Source: Falsiruegeria mediterranea M17
GTDB lineage: Bacteria; Pseudomonadota; Alphaproteobacteria; Rhodobacterales; Rhodobacteraceae
Assembly: GCF_900302455.1 (NCBI RefSeq)
Contig: NZ_ONZG01000008.1
Location: forward strand, 206,615-270,614
Reading direction: 5' to 3'
Length of the DNA: 64,000 bases
The translations under genes and the position numbers were made by a program. The stretch's first letter is position 1, and each line of letters starts with the position of its first letter. Below, piece by piece: positions 17,010 to 26,545 of this stretch. The notes beneath the pieces are model-generated. The model was not told the origin of the DNA. It was given only the letters and a program-made list of their open reading frames with translations, and searched no databases.

Positions 17010-19475
17010 CTATGGCGCAGGTTGCAGAACCGTGACCCCAACGGCGGCGGCCCGCGCAAGTTCGGCGTCCAGCGACATCGGAATGTACTCTCCGCGCCGC
17101 CACAGCTGTGCCATGTCGTCATAGTGGCGCGACAGGAAATGGCCGGATTGACCGGTCGAGGTTATGAAGACCGAACTGTCGGGGTCGGCAAAGTCGTAGA
17201 CGCCGCGATAACCTGCACCGTGCACGTTGTAGAACGGGTTCGGGTCCTCGCCGGACGTCCGCCCCCGTTGCAGCGTGTTGTCACCGCCGCTGGTGGATTG
17301 GCGGATGTTCACAAAAAAGCGCAAGACGGGCACCTTGCCCAAGGTCGGGTGATCATGGGTGGCCTGATGCGCATCGCCCCAACGCAGCGATTCCAGGGCC
17401 GAGCCATAACGCTCCTCGATCCAGACCAGCGCGTCATCCAGCGCCAGCTGCGCCATTTCGGTGCAGGTCTCGACCGGAGCACTCTGCCGGACGTCACACC
17501 AGACCGAGGCACCGTTCACATTCCTATAGACACGCTCGATAAAGAGCGGCTCGACATGTTTGAATTCCTTGGCAAGTGGCCCCAACTCGTCCGTGATCAG
17601 GCGTTTTTGCAATGCCCGCAACCAGGCGGCATAGATCAGAGGTTCGGGCAGATGCTCGTTCATCTCGCCGTTCCATTCAGCCAGAAGGGCCAGTGCGATC
17701 TGCCGCTGACGTGCAGGGGTACCATCGGGCGCAGCCTGTCCGGTGAACCACAGATCCGCGCCGATAAGCGGCAACAACGTGCGCGCCGTGGGGCTGACGG
17801 GGTCCAGTTGGGCTTCGATGAAGCTGTCGCGGGTGTGGACCTGGCGCGACTGCATCAGCCGTTGCCAGCGGTTCACCCGCTGGGTGTCGCCCCAGATGTA
17901 CGAGACATGGTTCGGAAATGGACGTTCCAGCAGCTTGTTGTTGGTGTTGCCCAACAGGCCACCACGGGGGCTGACGAACTGCGGGTTGGCGGCATAAGGC
18001 GCGCGCCCCAGCCAGCGGTTTTCGGCTCGCCATCCCTGCGACGGCAAACGCCCCTTGCTCTGGTGGCGCGGGTCACGGCGCGGGACAGCGCCGATCATCT
18101 TGAGGCCAACCGCGTCGCTGTCTGCCACGGTCAGGTTGAGCGATGGCGCAACAAAGGTTTCGGCCGCGCGGATCGCCTCGCGTACGGTGTTCGATCGCAT
18201 CAAGTCCATTGATGCCGTCAGAGAGCTGTCGCGTGGGCTGAGTGCGGTCCAGCCGAGCGAGACCACATGGCCCGGCGGTGTCACGGTGGCCAGATCATAC
18301 ATGCTGCCCGGAAGGACCGGGCCATTTTCCGTCCAACGCAGGGTCAGCGTGATCGGCGCGGCATCCATGATCTCGATGATCGAGGGGCGGGTTTCAAACG
18401 TTTTGAACCCGTCGGGGGTCAGATACTCTTCGGGGTTTTGCGGGTTGAGCTGTTCGATGAACAGGTCCTGGTCGTCCGCGTAGGATGCTGTCAGGCCCCA
18501 ACCCATGTTGTTGCTCCGTCCAATCAGGATGGATGGAACGCCGGGAATGCCGGCTCCGATGATGCCGCCGTCCTGCAACTCGAGCCGGGCCAGATACCAG
18601 GTCGAAGGCGCGGCAAAGCCCAAATGCGGATCATTGGCCAGCAAGGTGCCACCCGCGGCAGATCGCGAGGGATCAGCGGCCCAGGCGTTCGAGGCCCCGG
18701 AAAGTCCGCGCTTTGGAAAGGGCGACAGCGGAGAGGTTGGCATCGGCGTGCCTTGGGCATAACGCGGCAAATCCGGGAACAGGCTGGCGTACTCGGGCAG
18801 GGCGGCAATGCCGGTGCCGGGAATGTCGGGCAGTATGTCCCGCAGGCGGTCGGAATTGTTGAGCATCAAAGAGGTGCGGGCGCGCAGAACCTCTTCTTCC
18901 AGATGGCCGGTCAGTTGCAGTGCCATCAGCTTGATGATCGCCAGGCTGTCGCCGGGTTGCCAGGGCGCAATTGGGGCGTTGAACAGGAACATCTCGGGTG
19001 CACCGCGTCCCAGAGCCTCTTCGTTGATCTCAGCCAGACGTGCATTCACGCCCGCAGCATAGGCGCGCAAAGCTGTCTTGGTGTAGTCGGATTGTACGTC
19101 GACCGATTGCAAGGCCAAGGAATACAGGTCCAAGCGCCGCATCAGGCGGTCGATGCGCACAGTGCGCTCGCCAAACACCTCGGATAGCCGACCTTGGGCG
19201 GTGCGACGAAAGATCGTCATCTGCCACAGGCGGTCCTGGGCATGGGCGTATCCCATGCCAAAGAACACATCGGGGTCGGATTGGCCAAAGATATGCGGCA
19301 CATTGGCGTTGTCGCGCACGATCTCAACCGGCGCATCAAGGCCTTGAACCTCGACCGTCTGGTCGTATTCGGGAAGCGATTGGCTGGCTAGGAAATAGAC
19401 CAGCACCACACCGGCGACGACCAGGCCGATCAAACCGGCGGCAATGCGCAGAAGCCAACGAAACAGAAGAGCCAT
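17010..19475 (-). CDS. Penicillin acylase family (Ntn hydrolase) amidase, membrane-anchored
   Basis: A self-processing amidase of the N-terminal-nucleophile penicillin acylase family, about 821 residues. An N-terminal hydrophobic segment (LLRIAAGLIGLVVAGVVLVY) should export or anchor it. The alpha part carries GMGYAHAQDRLWQM. The processing site is GA-SNAW, with Ser near residue 262 expected to become the nucleophile of the beta chain. Later NDPHLG and a GNTNNK region are also typical. Family members cleave penicillins, cephalosporins or acyl-homoserine lactones; the substrate here is open. I prefer the start at 19475 because GGACGGGA precedes it; an ATG at 19490 is in frame. No partner gene is adjacent. 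Confidence 0.88.
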   Translation of the reverse strand: MALLFRWLLRIAAGLIGLVVAGVVLVYFLASQSLPEYDQTVEVQGLDAPVEIVRDNANVPHIFGQSDPDVFFGMGYAHAQDRLWQMTIFRRTAQGRLSEVFGERTVRIDRLMRRLDLYSLALQSVDVQSDYTKTALRAYAAGVNARLAEINEEALGRGAPEMFLFNAPIAPWQPGDSLAIIKLMALQLTGHLEEEVLRARTSLMLNNSDRLRDILPDIPGTGIAALPEYASLFPDLPRYAQGTPMPTSPLSPFPKRGLSGASNAWAADPSRSAAGGTLLANDPHLGFAAPSTWYLARLELQDGGIIGAGIPGVPSILIGRSNNMGWGLTASYADDQDLFIEQLNPQNPEEYLTPDGFKTFETRPSIIEIMDAAPITLTLRWTENGPVLPGSMYDLATVTPPGHVVSLGWTALSPRDSSLTASMDLMRSNTVREAIRAAETFVAPSLNLTVADSDAVGLKMIGAVPRRDPRHQSKGRLPSQGWRAENRWLGRAPYAANPQFVSPRGGLLGNTNNKLLERPFPNHVSYIWGDTQRVNRWQRLMQSRQVHTRDSFIEAQLDPVSPTARTLLPLIGADLWFTGQAAPDGTPARQRQIALALLAEWNGEMNEHLPEPLIYAAWLRALQKRLITDELGPLAKEFKHVEPLFIERVYRNVNGASVWCDVRQSAPVETCTEMAQLALDDALVWIEERYGSALESLRWGDAHQATHDHPTLGKVPVLRFFVNIRQSTSGGDNTLQRGRTSGEDPNPFYNVHGAGYRGVYDFADPDSSVFITSTGQSGHFLSRHYDDMAQLWRRGEYIPMSLDAELARAAAVGVTVLQPAP

Positions 19476-19542
19476 TCGGGTCCCGTCCATAAGAGAAATG
19501 TGGGCGTTAGTTGGGCACCCTAAATCATGGTGAAGACAGCGA

Positions 19543-19569
19543 AAAGGCCTGCCGTGACAGCAGGCCTTT
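19543..19569 (-). terminator. Rho-independent terminator of the SYLF lipoprotein gene
   Basis: A perfect 10-bp inverted repeat (AAAGGCCTGC ... GCAGGCCTTT) with a 7-base loop lies between the stop of the SYLF gene and the start of the penicillin acylase gene. Read on the minus strand the second arm ends in TTTT, so it fits as the terminator of the SYLF gene. Confidence 0.75.
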
Positions 19570-19605
19570 GCAATTTTGCGTCAAGGCGTTCAAGCCATGC
19601 ACCGA

Positions 19606-20190
19606 TCAGGGAATGATGCGGGTGTATTTGGTCCCTTCCAGCGTTGCACCAACGCGCAGACCGGCCCGGCCAAATACGGCTGCCAGAACAGGCGAGCGCA
19701 GGGTGTTGGTGTCGGCGGCAAGTGAATCACCCTGGTCGCTGACCACATATTCCAGGTCGGCACCGGCGGACCAGCCGCTGGATTGGCGGAACTCGTTCAG
19801 CGCGTCCTGGGTCATGAAAAACAGCACGTGGGCATATTGTTGGGCACCGATCTGGAACCCGGCACTGCCTTTGACGGCCGAGTAATAGTCGACCGTCACG
19901 CCATTGATGCGCAGTGCGCCTTGGCCGTATCCGGCCCCAACGACGAAACCGGCCTCGGTCAGAAGCGGCATGACCAGCATACCGGAAGCCTTGTTGGCGA
20001 TTTCGATGGTGTTGGGGAACTGGCTGTACATTTCGTTCAGCGTCGAATCCACGCGTGCGTCGATGGTTGCGCCATTGTTGTTGCCGACGCCATTGCCGCA
20101 GGCTGCGGTCAGGGTAAGCCCGGCCAGACCAAGGCCAAAACCGCGACGCGAGACGCGCGGGGTCGCGCGGGATGTGATGGGACTGCTCAT
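19606..20190 (-). CDS. Tat-exported SYLF/YSC84-domain lipoprotein
   Basis: A 194-residue protein with a twin-arginine signal (RVSRRGFGLGLAGLTLTAAC) that ends in a lipobox Cys near residue 31, so it is predicted to be exported folded and lipidated. The mature part is a SYLF (YSC84-like, DUF500) domain: ASGMLVMPLLTEAGFVVGAGYGQGAL and YYSAVKGSAGFQIGAQQYAHVLFFM. SYLF domains bind lipids in eukaryotes; bacterial roles are poorly known. A second SYLF protein is at 52444-53139. The start at 20190 gives the signal peptide directly; the frame extends upstream without it. Confidence 0.85.
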   Translation of the reverse strand: MSSPITSRATPRVSRRGFGLGLAGLTLTAACGNGVGNNNGATIDARVDSTLNEMYSQFPNTIEIANKASGMLVMPLLTEAGFVVGAGYGQGALRINGVTVDYYSAVKGSAGFQIGAQQYAHVLFFMTQDALNEFRQSSGWSAGADLEYVVSDQGDSLAADTNTLRSPVLAAVFGRAGLRVGATLEGTKYTRIIP

Positions 20191-20331
20191 GATGTTTTCT
20201 CTGTATTCGTGCCTGAGTAAGCCGGTTTTTTCCGGTCTTCGCGCGACTTTACGCCGATAATGACGCTCTGTCACGGGGGCAGAGCGCTGCTTAGGCGGGT
20301 TGCCGCCATGAAATTTGCGTCAGATTGCCCC

Positions 20332-21330
20332 TTAGCCTTGCAAAATCTTGGCTACAGCCGGGGCAAAATAGGTCAGCACCCCGTCACAGCCTGCGCGTTT
20401 GAACGCCATGAGGCTTTCGAGCATGACCTTTTCGCCATCGATCCAGCCGTTTTGCGCCGCCGCCTGCACCATCGCGTATTCGCCCGACACCTGATAGGCG
20501 TAGGTTGGTACGCCAAAGCCGTCTTTCACGCGGCGGCAGATGTCTAGGTAGGGCATGCCGGGTTTCACCATGACCATATCCGCGCCCTCGGTCAGATCGC
20601 GTTCGATCATTCGCAGCGCCTCGTTCCCGTTGGCGGGATCCATCTGGTACGTCTTCTTGTCCCCCGTCAAAGCGCCCGAAGCCCCGACCGCATCGCGGAA
20701 CGGTCCGTAAAACGCACTGGCATATTTGGCCGCATAGCTCAGGATCATAACGTTGTGGTGGCCGGCCCCTTCAAGCGCCTGCCGCATGGATCCGATCCGC
20801 CCGTCCATCATGTCCGACGGTCCGATAATGTCTGCGCCCGCATCAGCCTGTGCCAGGGTCATCTTGACCAGGGCCTCGATCGTGCGGTCGTTCACGATCT
20901 CGCCATCTTCGACATACCCATCGTGCCCGTTGATGTTGTAGGGGTCCAACGCCACATCGGTCATCACCGCAATATCGGGGGCGGCGGCCTTGATCGCGCG
21001 TATAGCGCGGTTCGACAGGTTGTCCGGGTTCCAGGCCTCGGCACAATCCTCGGTCTTCAGGCTGGCATCGGTGTAGGGAAAGATGCAGATGGCCGGAATG
21101 CCAAGGGCCTGCGCCTCGACCGCCGCCTTGGCAATCAGATCGACAGAGCGCCGCACAACACCTGGCATCGACGGCACCGGCTCTTCGATGCCTTCGCCGT
21201 CGCGTACAAAGACGGGCCAGATCATGTCATTGACGGTCAACACGTTCTCACGCACGAGGCCGCGAATGGCCTCGGATTGGCGGGTTCTGCGGGCGCGGGC
21301 TGCCGGATAGGGGGCAATCGTCGGTTTCAT
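20332..21330 (-). CDS. hemB: Delta-aminolevulinic acid dehydratase (porphobilinogen synthase)
   Basis: Cytoplasmic enzyme that joins two 5-aminolevulinate molecules into porphobilinogen in heme and chlorophyll synthesis. 332 residues. Active-site lysine regions are SYAAKYASAFYGPFRDA and MVMVKPGMPYLDI. The segment MTDVALDPYNINGHDGYV lacks the Cys-rich zinc site of animal and yeast enzymes and has Asp instead, consistent with the magnesium-type enzyme of alphaproteobacteria. The start at 21330 reads MKPTIAPYPAARARRTRQS. It is transcribed alone, divergent from the small membrane-protein gene at 21455. Confidence 0.95.
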   Translation of the reverse strand: MKPTIAPYPAARARRTRQSEAIRGLVRENVLTVNDMIWPVFVRDGEGIEEPVPSMPGVVRRSVDLIAKAAVEAQALGIPAICIFPYTDASLKTEDCAEAWNPDNLSNRAIRAIKAAAPDIAVMTDVALDPYNINGHDGYVEDGEIVNDRTIEALVKMTLAQADAGADIIGPSDMMDGRIGSMRQALEGAGHHNVMILSYAAKYASAFYGPFRDAVGASGALTGDKKTYQMDPANGNEALRMIERDLTEGADMVMVKPGMPYLDICRRVKDGFGVPTYAYQVSGEYAMVQAAAQNGWIDGEKVMLESLMAFKRAGCDGVLTYFAPAVAKILQG

Positions 21331-21454
21331 GGCGCGGACTCCTTGCACAATTGCCCATTGGGTGGCATGGAATTGCTTCGGTCTTCAAGAGTACCAATGG
21401 CCGCGTTTGGCCGGTATGAGACGAAAAAGGACCGCGAGCACAGGGGCAAGGTAA

Positions 21455-21979
21455 GTGAACTGGTATTCCTCGATTTTCGAGCTGATCGACATGCGGAGTT
21501 TTTCGAACCTGTGGTTCTGGATCGCTTTGGCGGTGGTTTGGTCTTCGGCAAGTCATTGGGTTCTGGGGGTTCCGTTCGACATGGTCGTGCGGGCGCGTCG
21601 GGTTGGGGGGCAGGCCGCGGTGGATCTGCACGACATCACCCGGGTGAATGTCAATCGCGTCCTCTATGTGACGGATGTGTCGGGCATTTGGATTTTGGGG
21701 TTTGTCTGCTTCGCCTTGTCGACGCTGGCGGTGCTGGGGTTCTATTATTGGGTCGAATTCGCCCAGGCTCTGTTTCTGATCGGGTTTCCGATGTCCTTGG
21801 TGGGTTTGATCAATCTGTCGACCGCACGCCGTATCCGTCGCGAAGACCTGCAGGATGCGGATTTGTCCAAGCGGTTGACGCGCTGTCGGATCTATACCCA
21901 GATCATCGGCATGATCTCGATCTTTGTGACCGCGCTATTTGGAATGTATCAGAACTTGTCCATCGGTGTTCTGGGGTGA
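21455..21979 (+). CDS. Small integral membrane protein, unknown function
   Basis: A 174-residue protein with three or four hydrophobic segments: around 17-35 (LWFWIALAVVWSSASHWVLG), 75-97 (DVSGIWILGFVCFALSTLAV), 100-122 and 150-168 (IGMISIFVTALFGMY). A basic loop VVRARRVGGQ follows the first. The start is GTG at 21455 (reads MNWYSSIFELIDMR) after GGGGCAAGG. I recall relatives in Roseobacters labelled 'component of SufBCD complex', but nothing in the sequence shows an iron-sulfur role, and no suf genes are nearby. It ends 22 bases before mfd and is probably cotranscribed with it. Confidence 0.75.
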   Translation: MNWYSSIFELIDMRSFSNLWFWIALAVVWSSASHWVLGVPFDMVVRARRVGGQAAVDLHDITRVNVNRVLYVTDVSGIWILGFVCFALSTLAVLGFYYWVEFAQALFLIGFPMSLVGLINLSTARRIRREDLQDADLSKRLTRCRIYTQIIGMISIFVTALFGMYQNLSIGVLG

Positions 21980-22001
21980 TCCGCAACAGGGGTCCAAGGT
22001 T

Positions 22002-25000
22002 ATGACAGCACAGAACCATATCACCGTGGGCGGTGCGCCCGAAGGGTTCGACGCGCAGTTGATCCTGAACGAGGTGGCACGCAGCGGCGGTCCCGTTTTG
22101 CATGTCGCACGTGACGACAAGCGGATGGAGGCGACCCGCGCCGCACTGTCATTCTTTGCCCCTGACATGCCGGTCTTTGTGTTTCCCGGCTGGGATTGTC
22201 TTCCTTATGATCGGGTGTCGCCCAATGCTGACATCTCGGCGGCACGGATGGCGACACTGGCTGCGCTGGTGCACCAGATGCCCGAGCGCTTTGTGCTTCT
22301 CACCACATTGAACGCCGCAACACAGAGGGTCCCCGCGCGCGATGTGCTGCGCGAGGCAGCCTTTACCGCGCGTGTGAATTATCAAGTGGACGAAGAGGCG
22401 CTGCGCAACTTCCTGGTGCGCATGGGGTTCAGCCAAAGCCCGACGGTGATGGAACCTGGTGACTATGCGATCCGGGGCGGTATCATCGACATCTTTCCAC
22501 CGGGCGAAGGTGGTCCGGTTCGGCTTGATTTCTTTGGCGATGTTCTGGATGGCGCGCGTCGCTTTGATCCGGTCAGCCAGCGCACAACCGAGAAGCTAGA
22601 CATCATCGAACTGGCCCCGGTGAGCGAGGTCATTCTGGATGACGCCGCAATCACCCGGTTCCGCCAGAACTATCGCATCGAATTTGGCGCCGCAGGCACC
22701 GACGATCCGCTTTATGAAGCGGTGAGTGCTGGTCGCAAGCATCAGGGTATCGAGCATTGGCTGCCCTTCTTCCATGAAAAACTGGAAACGCTGTTTGATT
22801 ACCTGCCGCAGGCGTCGATAACGCTGGATGATCAACTGACACCTGCGCGTCTGGCCCGTTGGGACAGCATCGCCGATCAGTATGAGACGCGCCAACATGC
22901 GCTGCAGACCAAGTCGCGGATGGACAGCGTTTATAAACCAACGCCGCCCGATCTGCTCTATCTGGATGACGGTGCTTGGGAACAGGTGGTTGCTGACCGA
23001 CGCGTGCTGCAGTTCAACCCGCTGCCGCAAGCCTCTGGTCCTGGTGTCATCGACGCGGGCGGGCGCATTGGGCGCAACTTCTCACCTGAGCGGCAACAGG
23101 AAAACATCAGCCTGTTCGGGGCTTTGGCCGATCACATCAAGGCCCGCATGGCGGAGGGGCCGGTGGTTGTCGCCTCTTACTCTGAAGGGGCGCGCGAACG
23201 CCTGACGGGGTTGATCGAGGATGAAGGCCTGGCCGAAGCGATCCCGATCCTGGACGGAACGCGCCTTGGTAAGCGCGGTCTGCATCTGGCGGTCTGGGCA
23301 CTCGAGCATGGCTTCACCACACCCGATGTGACGGTGATTGCCGAACAGGACGTGTTGGGCGACCGGTTGATCCGCGCACCCAAGAAACGGCGCAAGGCCG
23401 AGAACTTCCTGACTGAGACGCAGTCGCTTTCGCCCGGTGATCTGGTGGTGCATGTGGATCACGGCATTGGCCGCTACAGGGGGCTCGAGGTGATTACGGC
23501 GGCTGGGGCGGCGCATGAGTGCATCTTGCTGGAGTATGCCGAACAGGCGAAACTCTATCTGCCAGTCGAAAACATCGAACTGCTGTCGAAGTATGGCCAC
23601 GACGAGGGGCTGCTCGACCGGTTGGGCGGCGGCGCATGGCAGGCGAAGAAAGCTAAGCTCAAAGAGCGCATCCGCGAGATGGCGGATCGGCTCATCCGCA
23701 TTGCAGCCGAACGTGCCTTGCGCAAAGCGCCCATCATGGACCCGCCGTCGCATGCTTGGGAGGAGTTCAGCGCGCGGTTCCCTTATCAGGAAACCGACGA
23801 CCAGTTGCGCGCCATTGGCGAGGTGATGGACGACATGCACTCGGGTCAGCCGATGGATCGTCTGATCTGCGGCGACGTGGGCTTTGGTAAAACCGAGGTC
23901 GCCATGCGGGCGGCTTTTGTGGCCGCCATGTCCGGGGTGCAGGTGGCGGTCGTCGCGCCAACGACGCTGCTCGCGCGCCAACACGCCGCCAGCTTTGCCG
24001 AACGGTTCCGGGGCTTCCCGCTCGAAGTGCGCCAGCTCAGTCGGTTTGTGTCCGGCAAACAGGCGCAACAAACCCGCGACGGCATGGCGCGTGGCACGGT
24101 GGACATTGTGGTGGGCACCCATGCGCTGCTGGCCAAGGGCGTGCGGTTCAACAATCTCGGGCTTTTGATCATCGATGAGGAACAGCATTTCGGTGTGGCG
24201 CACAAAGAGCGCCTGAAACAGCTGCGCAGCGACATCCACGTGCTGACCCTGACCGCAACGCCGATCCCACGCACCCTGCAACTGTCGCTGACCGGGGTAC
24301 GAGATCTGTCGATCATTGGCACACCGCCGGTCGATCGTCTGGCGATCCGCACCTACGTCAGCGAATTCGATGCCGTCACCATCCGCGAGGCGCTGCTGCG
24401 GGAACATTACCGCGGCGGGCAGAGCTTTTATGTGGTGCCACGCATCAGTGACCTGCCCGACATCGAGGCGTTCCTGAAGGAACAACTGCCAGAGCTGACC
24501 TATATGGTCGCTCATGGCCAGATGGCGGCGGGTGAGCTGGATGATCGGATGAACGCTTTTTACGACGGCAAGTATGACGTGCTGTTGGCCACGACGATTG
24601 TCGAAAGCGGGTTGGACATTCCAACGGCCAACACGATGGTCGTGCATCGTGCCGACATGTTTGGTCTTGCGCAACTCTATCAGATCCGGGGCCGTGTGGG
24701 CCGTTCTAAAACCCGTGCTTATGCCTATCTGACCACAAAACCGCGCATGAAACTGACGCCAGCTGCTGAAAAACGTCTGCGGGTTCTGGGGTCGCTCGAT
24801 ACGCTCGGGGCAGGGTTCACGCTGGCGTCACAGGACCTGGATATTCGGGGTGCCGGAAATCTGCTGGGCGAGGAACAGTCGGGCCAGATGCGCGATGTGG
24901 GGTATGAACTGTACCAGTCGATGCTGGAAGAGGCGATTGCCAAGATCAAGGCAGGCGAGATGGAGGGGCTGTCGGACAGTGACGACCAATGGGCGCCGCA

Positions 25001-25463
25001 GATCAATCTGGGCGTGCCTGTGCTGATCCCTGACGCTTATGTCCCTGACCTGGACGTGCGCCTCGGGCTTTATCGCCGTCTCTCGTCGCTCTCGACCAAG
25101 GTCGAACTGGAGGGTTTTGCCGCCGAGTTGATCGACCGCTTCGGCAAGCTGCCGAAAGAGGTCAACACGTTGTTGCTGGTGGTACGTATCAAGGCCATGT
25201 GCAAACGCGCGGGCATCTCGAAACTTGATGGCGGCCCAAAGGGCGCGACAATCCAGTTCCACAACGACAAATACGGCTCGCCCCAAGGGCTGGTGGAATT
25301 CATCCAAGGTCAGAACGGGCTGGCCAAGGTCAAGGACAACAAGATCGTCGTGCGCCGGGATTGGAAAAAAGACAGCGACAAGATCAAAGGTGCCTTTGCC
25401 ATCGCCCGCGACCTGGCAGAAAAGCTGATCGCCGAAAAGAAAAAGGCCAAAGCAAAAGGCTGA
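22002..25463 (+). CDS. mfd: Transcription-repair coupling factor Mfd
   Basis: DNA translocase that removes stalled RNA polymerase and recruits UvrA to lesions. 1153 residues, normal length. In order: the UvrB-like N-terminal region (FVFPGWDCLPYDRVSPN, GDYAIRGGIIDIFPPG), the RNA-polymerase-interacting domain (GDLVVHVDHGIGRYRGLEVI), the RecG-like motor with Walker A CGDVGFGKTEVAMRAAF, DEEQ box LLIIDEEQHFGV, TATPIPRTLQ, and ATTIVESGLDIPTANT, and the C-terminal autoinhibitory domain. The start at 22002 follows CCAAGG; an upstream in-frame ATG at 21939 would lie inside the previous gene and is less likely. Confidence 0.96.
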   Translation: MTAQNHITVGGAPEGFDAQLILNEVARSGGPVLHVARDDKRMEATRAALSFFAPDMPVFVFPGWDCLPYDRVSPNADISAARMATLAALVHQMPERFVLLTTLNAATQRVPARDVLREAAFTARVNYQVDEEALRNFLVRMGFSQSPTVMEPGDYAIRGGIIDIFPPGEGGPVRLDFFGDVLDGARRFDPVSQRTTEKLDIIELAPVSEVILDDAAITRFRQNYRIEFGAAGTDDPLYEAVSAGRKHQGIEHWLPFFHEKLETLFDYLPQASITLDDQLTPARLARWDSIADQYETRQHALQTKSRMDSVYKPTPPDLLYLDDGAWEQVVADRRVLQFNPLPQASGPGVIDAGGRIGRNFSPERQQENISLFGALADHIKARMAEGPVVVASYSEGARERLTGLIEDEGLAEAIPILDGTRLGKRGLHLAVWALEHGFTTPDVTVIAEQDVLGDRLIRAPKKRRKAENFLTETQSLSPGDLVVHVDHGIGRYRGLEVITAAGAAHECILLEYAEQAKLYLPVENIELLSKYGHDEGLLDRLGGGAWQAKKAKLKERIREMADRLIRIAAERALRKAPIMDPPSHAWEEFSARFPYQETDDQLRAIGEVMDDMHSGQPMDRLICGDVGFGKTEVAMRAAFVAAMSGVQVAVVAPTTLLARQHAASFAERFRGFPLEVRQLSRFVSGKQAQQTRDGMARGTVDIVVGTHALLAKGVRFNNLGLLIIDEEQHFGVAHKERLKQLRSDIHVLTLTATPIPRTLQLSLTGVRDLSIIGTPPVDRLAIRTYVSEFDAVTIREALLREHYRGGQSFYVVPRISDLPDIEAFLKEQLPELTYMVAHGQMAAGELDDRMNAFYDGKYDVLLATTIVESGLDIPTANTMVVHRADMFGLAQLYQIRGRVGRSKTRAYAYLTTKPRMKLTPAAEKRLRVLGSLDTLGAGFTLASQDLDIRGAGNLLGEEQSGQMRDVGYELYQSMLEEAIAKIKAGEMEGLSDSDDQWAPQINLGVPVLIPDAYVPDLDVRLGLYRRLSSLSTKVELEGFAAELIDRFGKLPKEVNTLLLVVRIKAMCKRAGISKLDGGPKGATIQFHNDKYGSPQGLVEFIQGQNGLAKVKDNKIVVRRDWKKDSDKIKGAFAIARDLAEKLIAEKKKAKAKG

Positions 25464-25514
25464 TTTGCAAAGGTTTTTGTGCTAACCTCGATCACAGCTG
25501 TTTAGGTGATTGAT

Positions 25515-26545
25515 ATGCGGTTGGGTCTGTTTTCACTGGTGTTTGCAGTTTCTATCCCGTCTTTCGTGCTCTCGGATGCGGGACAGTCTTTGGACGTGCG
25601 CGGTCAATTCGATGAATATGCCAAGGATGATCCTGTTCCTTTCGCCGCGCAGAACCTGAGCGCGGCGCATTGCCCGTCGGTGGATATCTGTTTCACCGCC
25701 TCGGACGAGGTGCGGTATATCCAGAGTTTCCGGGTTGATGAGGATGAGATTGAAACCGGTGGACGGCTCTATCTGTGGGACACGCCCAAAAGGCGCGACA
25801 CGGATGAGTTGGATGTCGAGGGGATCACCTCGGTCAATGGTCATCTGATCGCAGTCGGCTCGCATTCCGTGTCACGGCAAAAATGCAAGGTTCGCGAGCA
25901 CAACGAACAGATCTATGTCGGGTCGCCTGACGTGTTGGGCACGCAAACGCCCCTGACGACACAGCCGATCTCTCTCCAGCCGGTCTTTGCAAAATTCGAT
26001 GTGCTGCGCGCGTCGTTTCATCAACCATTGCAACAAAATGGTCTGAACATCGAAGGCGTGGCCGCGATCGGGGATCAGGTCTTTTTTGGCTTTCGCGCGC
26101 CTTATCCTGATGGGTCACCGAGTGTGTTGATCCTGCAGATCGATTTTGATGCGCTGCAGGCGCAAGATTGGGACGCAGCGGAACTGCACCGCATTGCTCT
26201 AGACACCCCCACGGTGGTCGTGGCATTCGCGGGATGGAGCAATGGGGCGACAGCCTGCTGTTGTTGGTGGGCGATGCAGGGGCCAAGGCGCCCAGGAAAA
26301 AGAAGCAGGAAAAGAAATGTGGCGGCGACAGCCCGCATCTGACCGACGACTATGCCATTCATCGTTGGACACCGGGTTCGGACGCGGTCGACCTTCTGTC
26401 CCAGATCGAGCCCAAGAAACGCAAGTGGAAGGCTGAGGGCTTGATGCGCGACCCGACCCGCAGCGACGGGTCGGTGCTGGTGTTTTTTGACGGGCCGGAC
26501 AATGGCGGCCCGCGCCGATTTACTTTTCCCGCTCTGGCTGACTGA
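25515..26545 (+). pseudogene. DUF3616-type secreted protein, frameshifted
   Basis: A predicted exported protein with signal peptide MRLGLFSLVFAVSIPSFVLS. The body fits the DUF3616 family: DVEGITSVNGHLIAVGSHSVSR, then GLNIEGVAAIGDQVFFGFRAPY. Near 26217-26224 the reading frame changes: the first frame continues into an unlikely Cys- and Arg-rich tail ending at 26342, while another frame continues the family pattern (GIRGMEQWGDSLLLLVGDAG ... VFFDGPDNGGPRRFTF) to a stop at 26545. One base lost, or two gained, near GTGGTCGTGGC would explain it. It could be a real mutation or a sequencing error. The reconstructed stop touches the stop of the convergent TPR gene with no gap. Confidence 0.75.

Noticed and set aside
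16995..18212. 405-codon plus-strand frame opposite the penicillin acylase gene
   Set aside because: Shadow of a long real gene; no domain signature.
20332..21330. HemB as a zinc enzyme
   Set aside because: The Cys-rich zinc segment is replaced by Asp-containing sequence (MTDVALDPYN), which fits the non-zinc type.
22002..25463. Long antisense open frame (530 codons, minus, 23082-24674) inside mfd
   Set aside because: It is a mirror frame of a GC-rich gene: no motifs, odd composition rich in His, Gln and Arg, while the plus strand has clear Mfd motifs.
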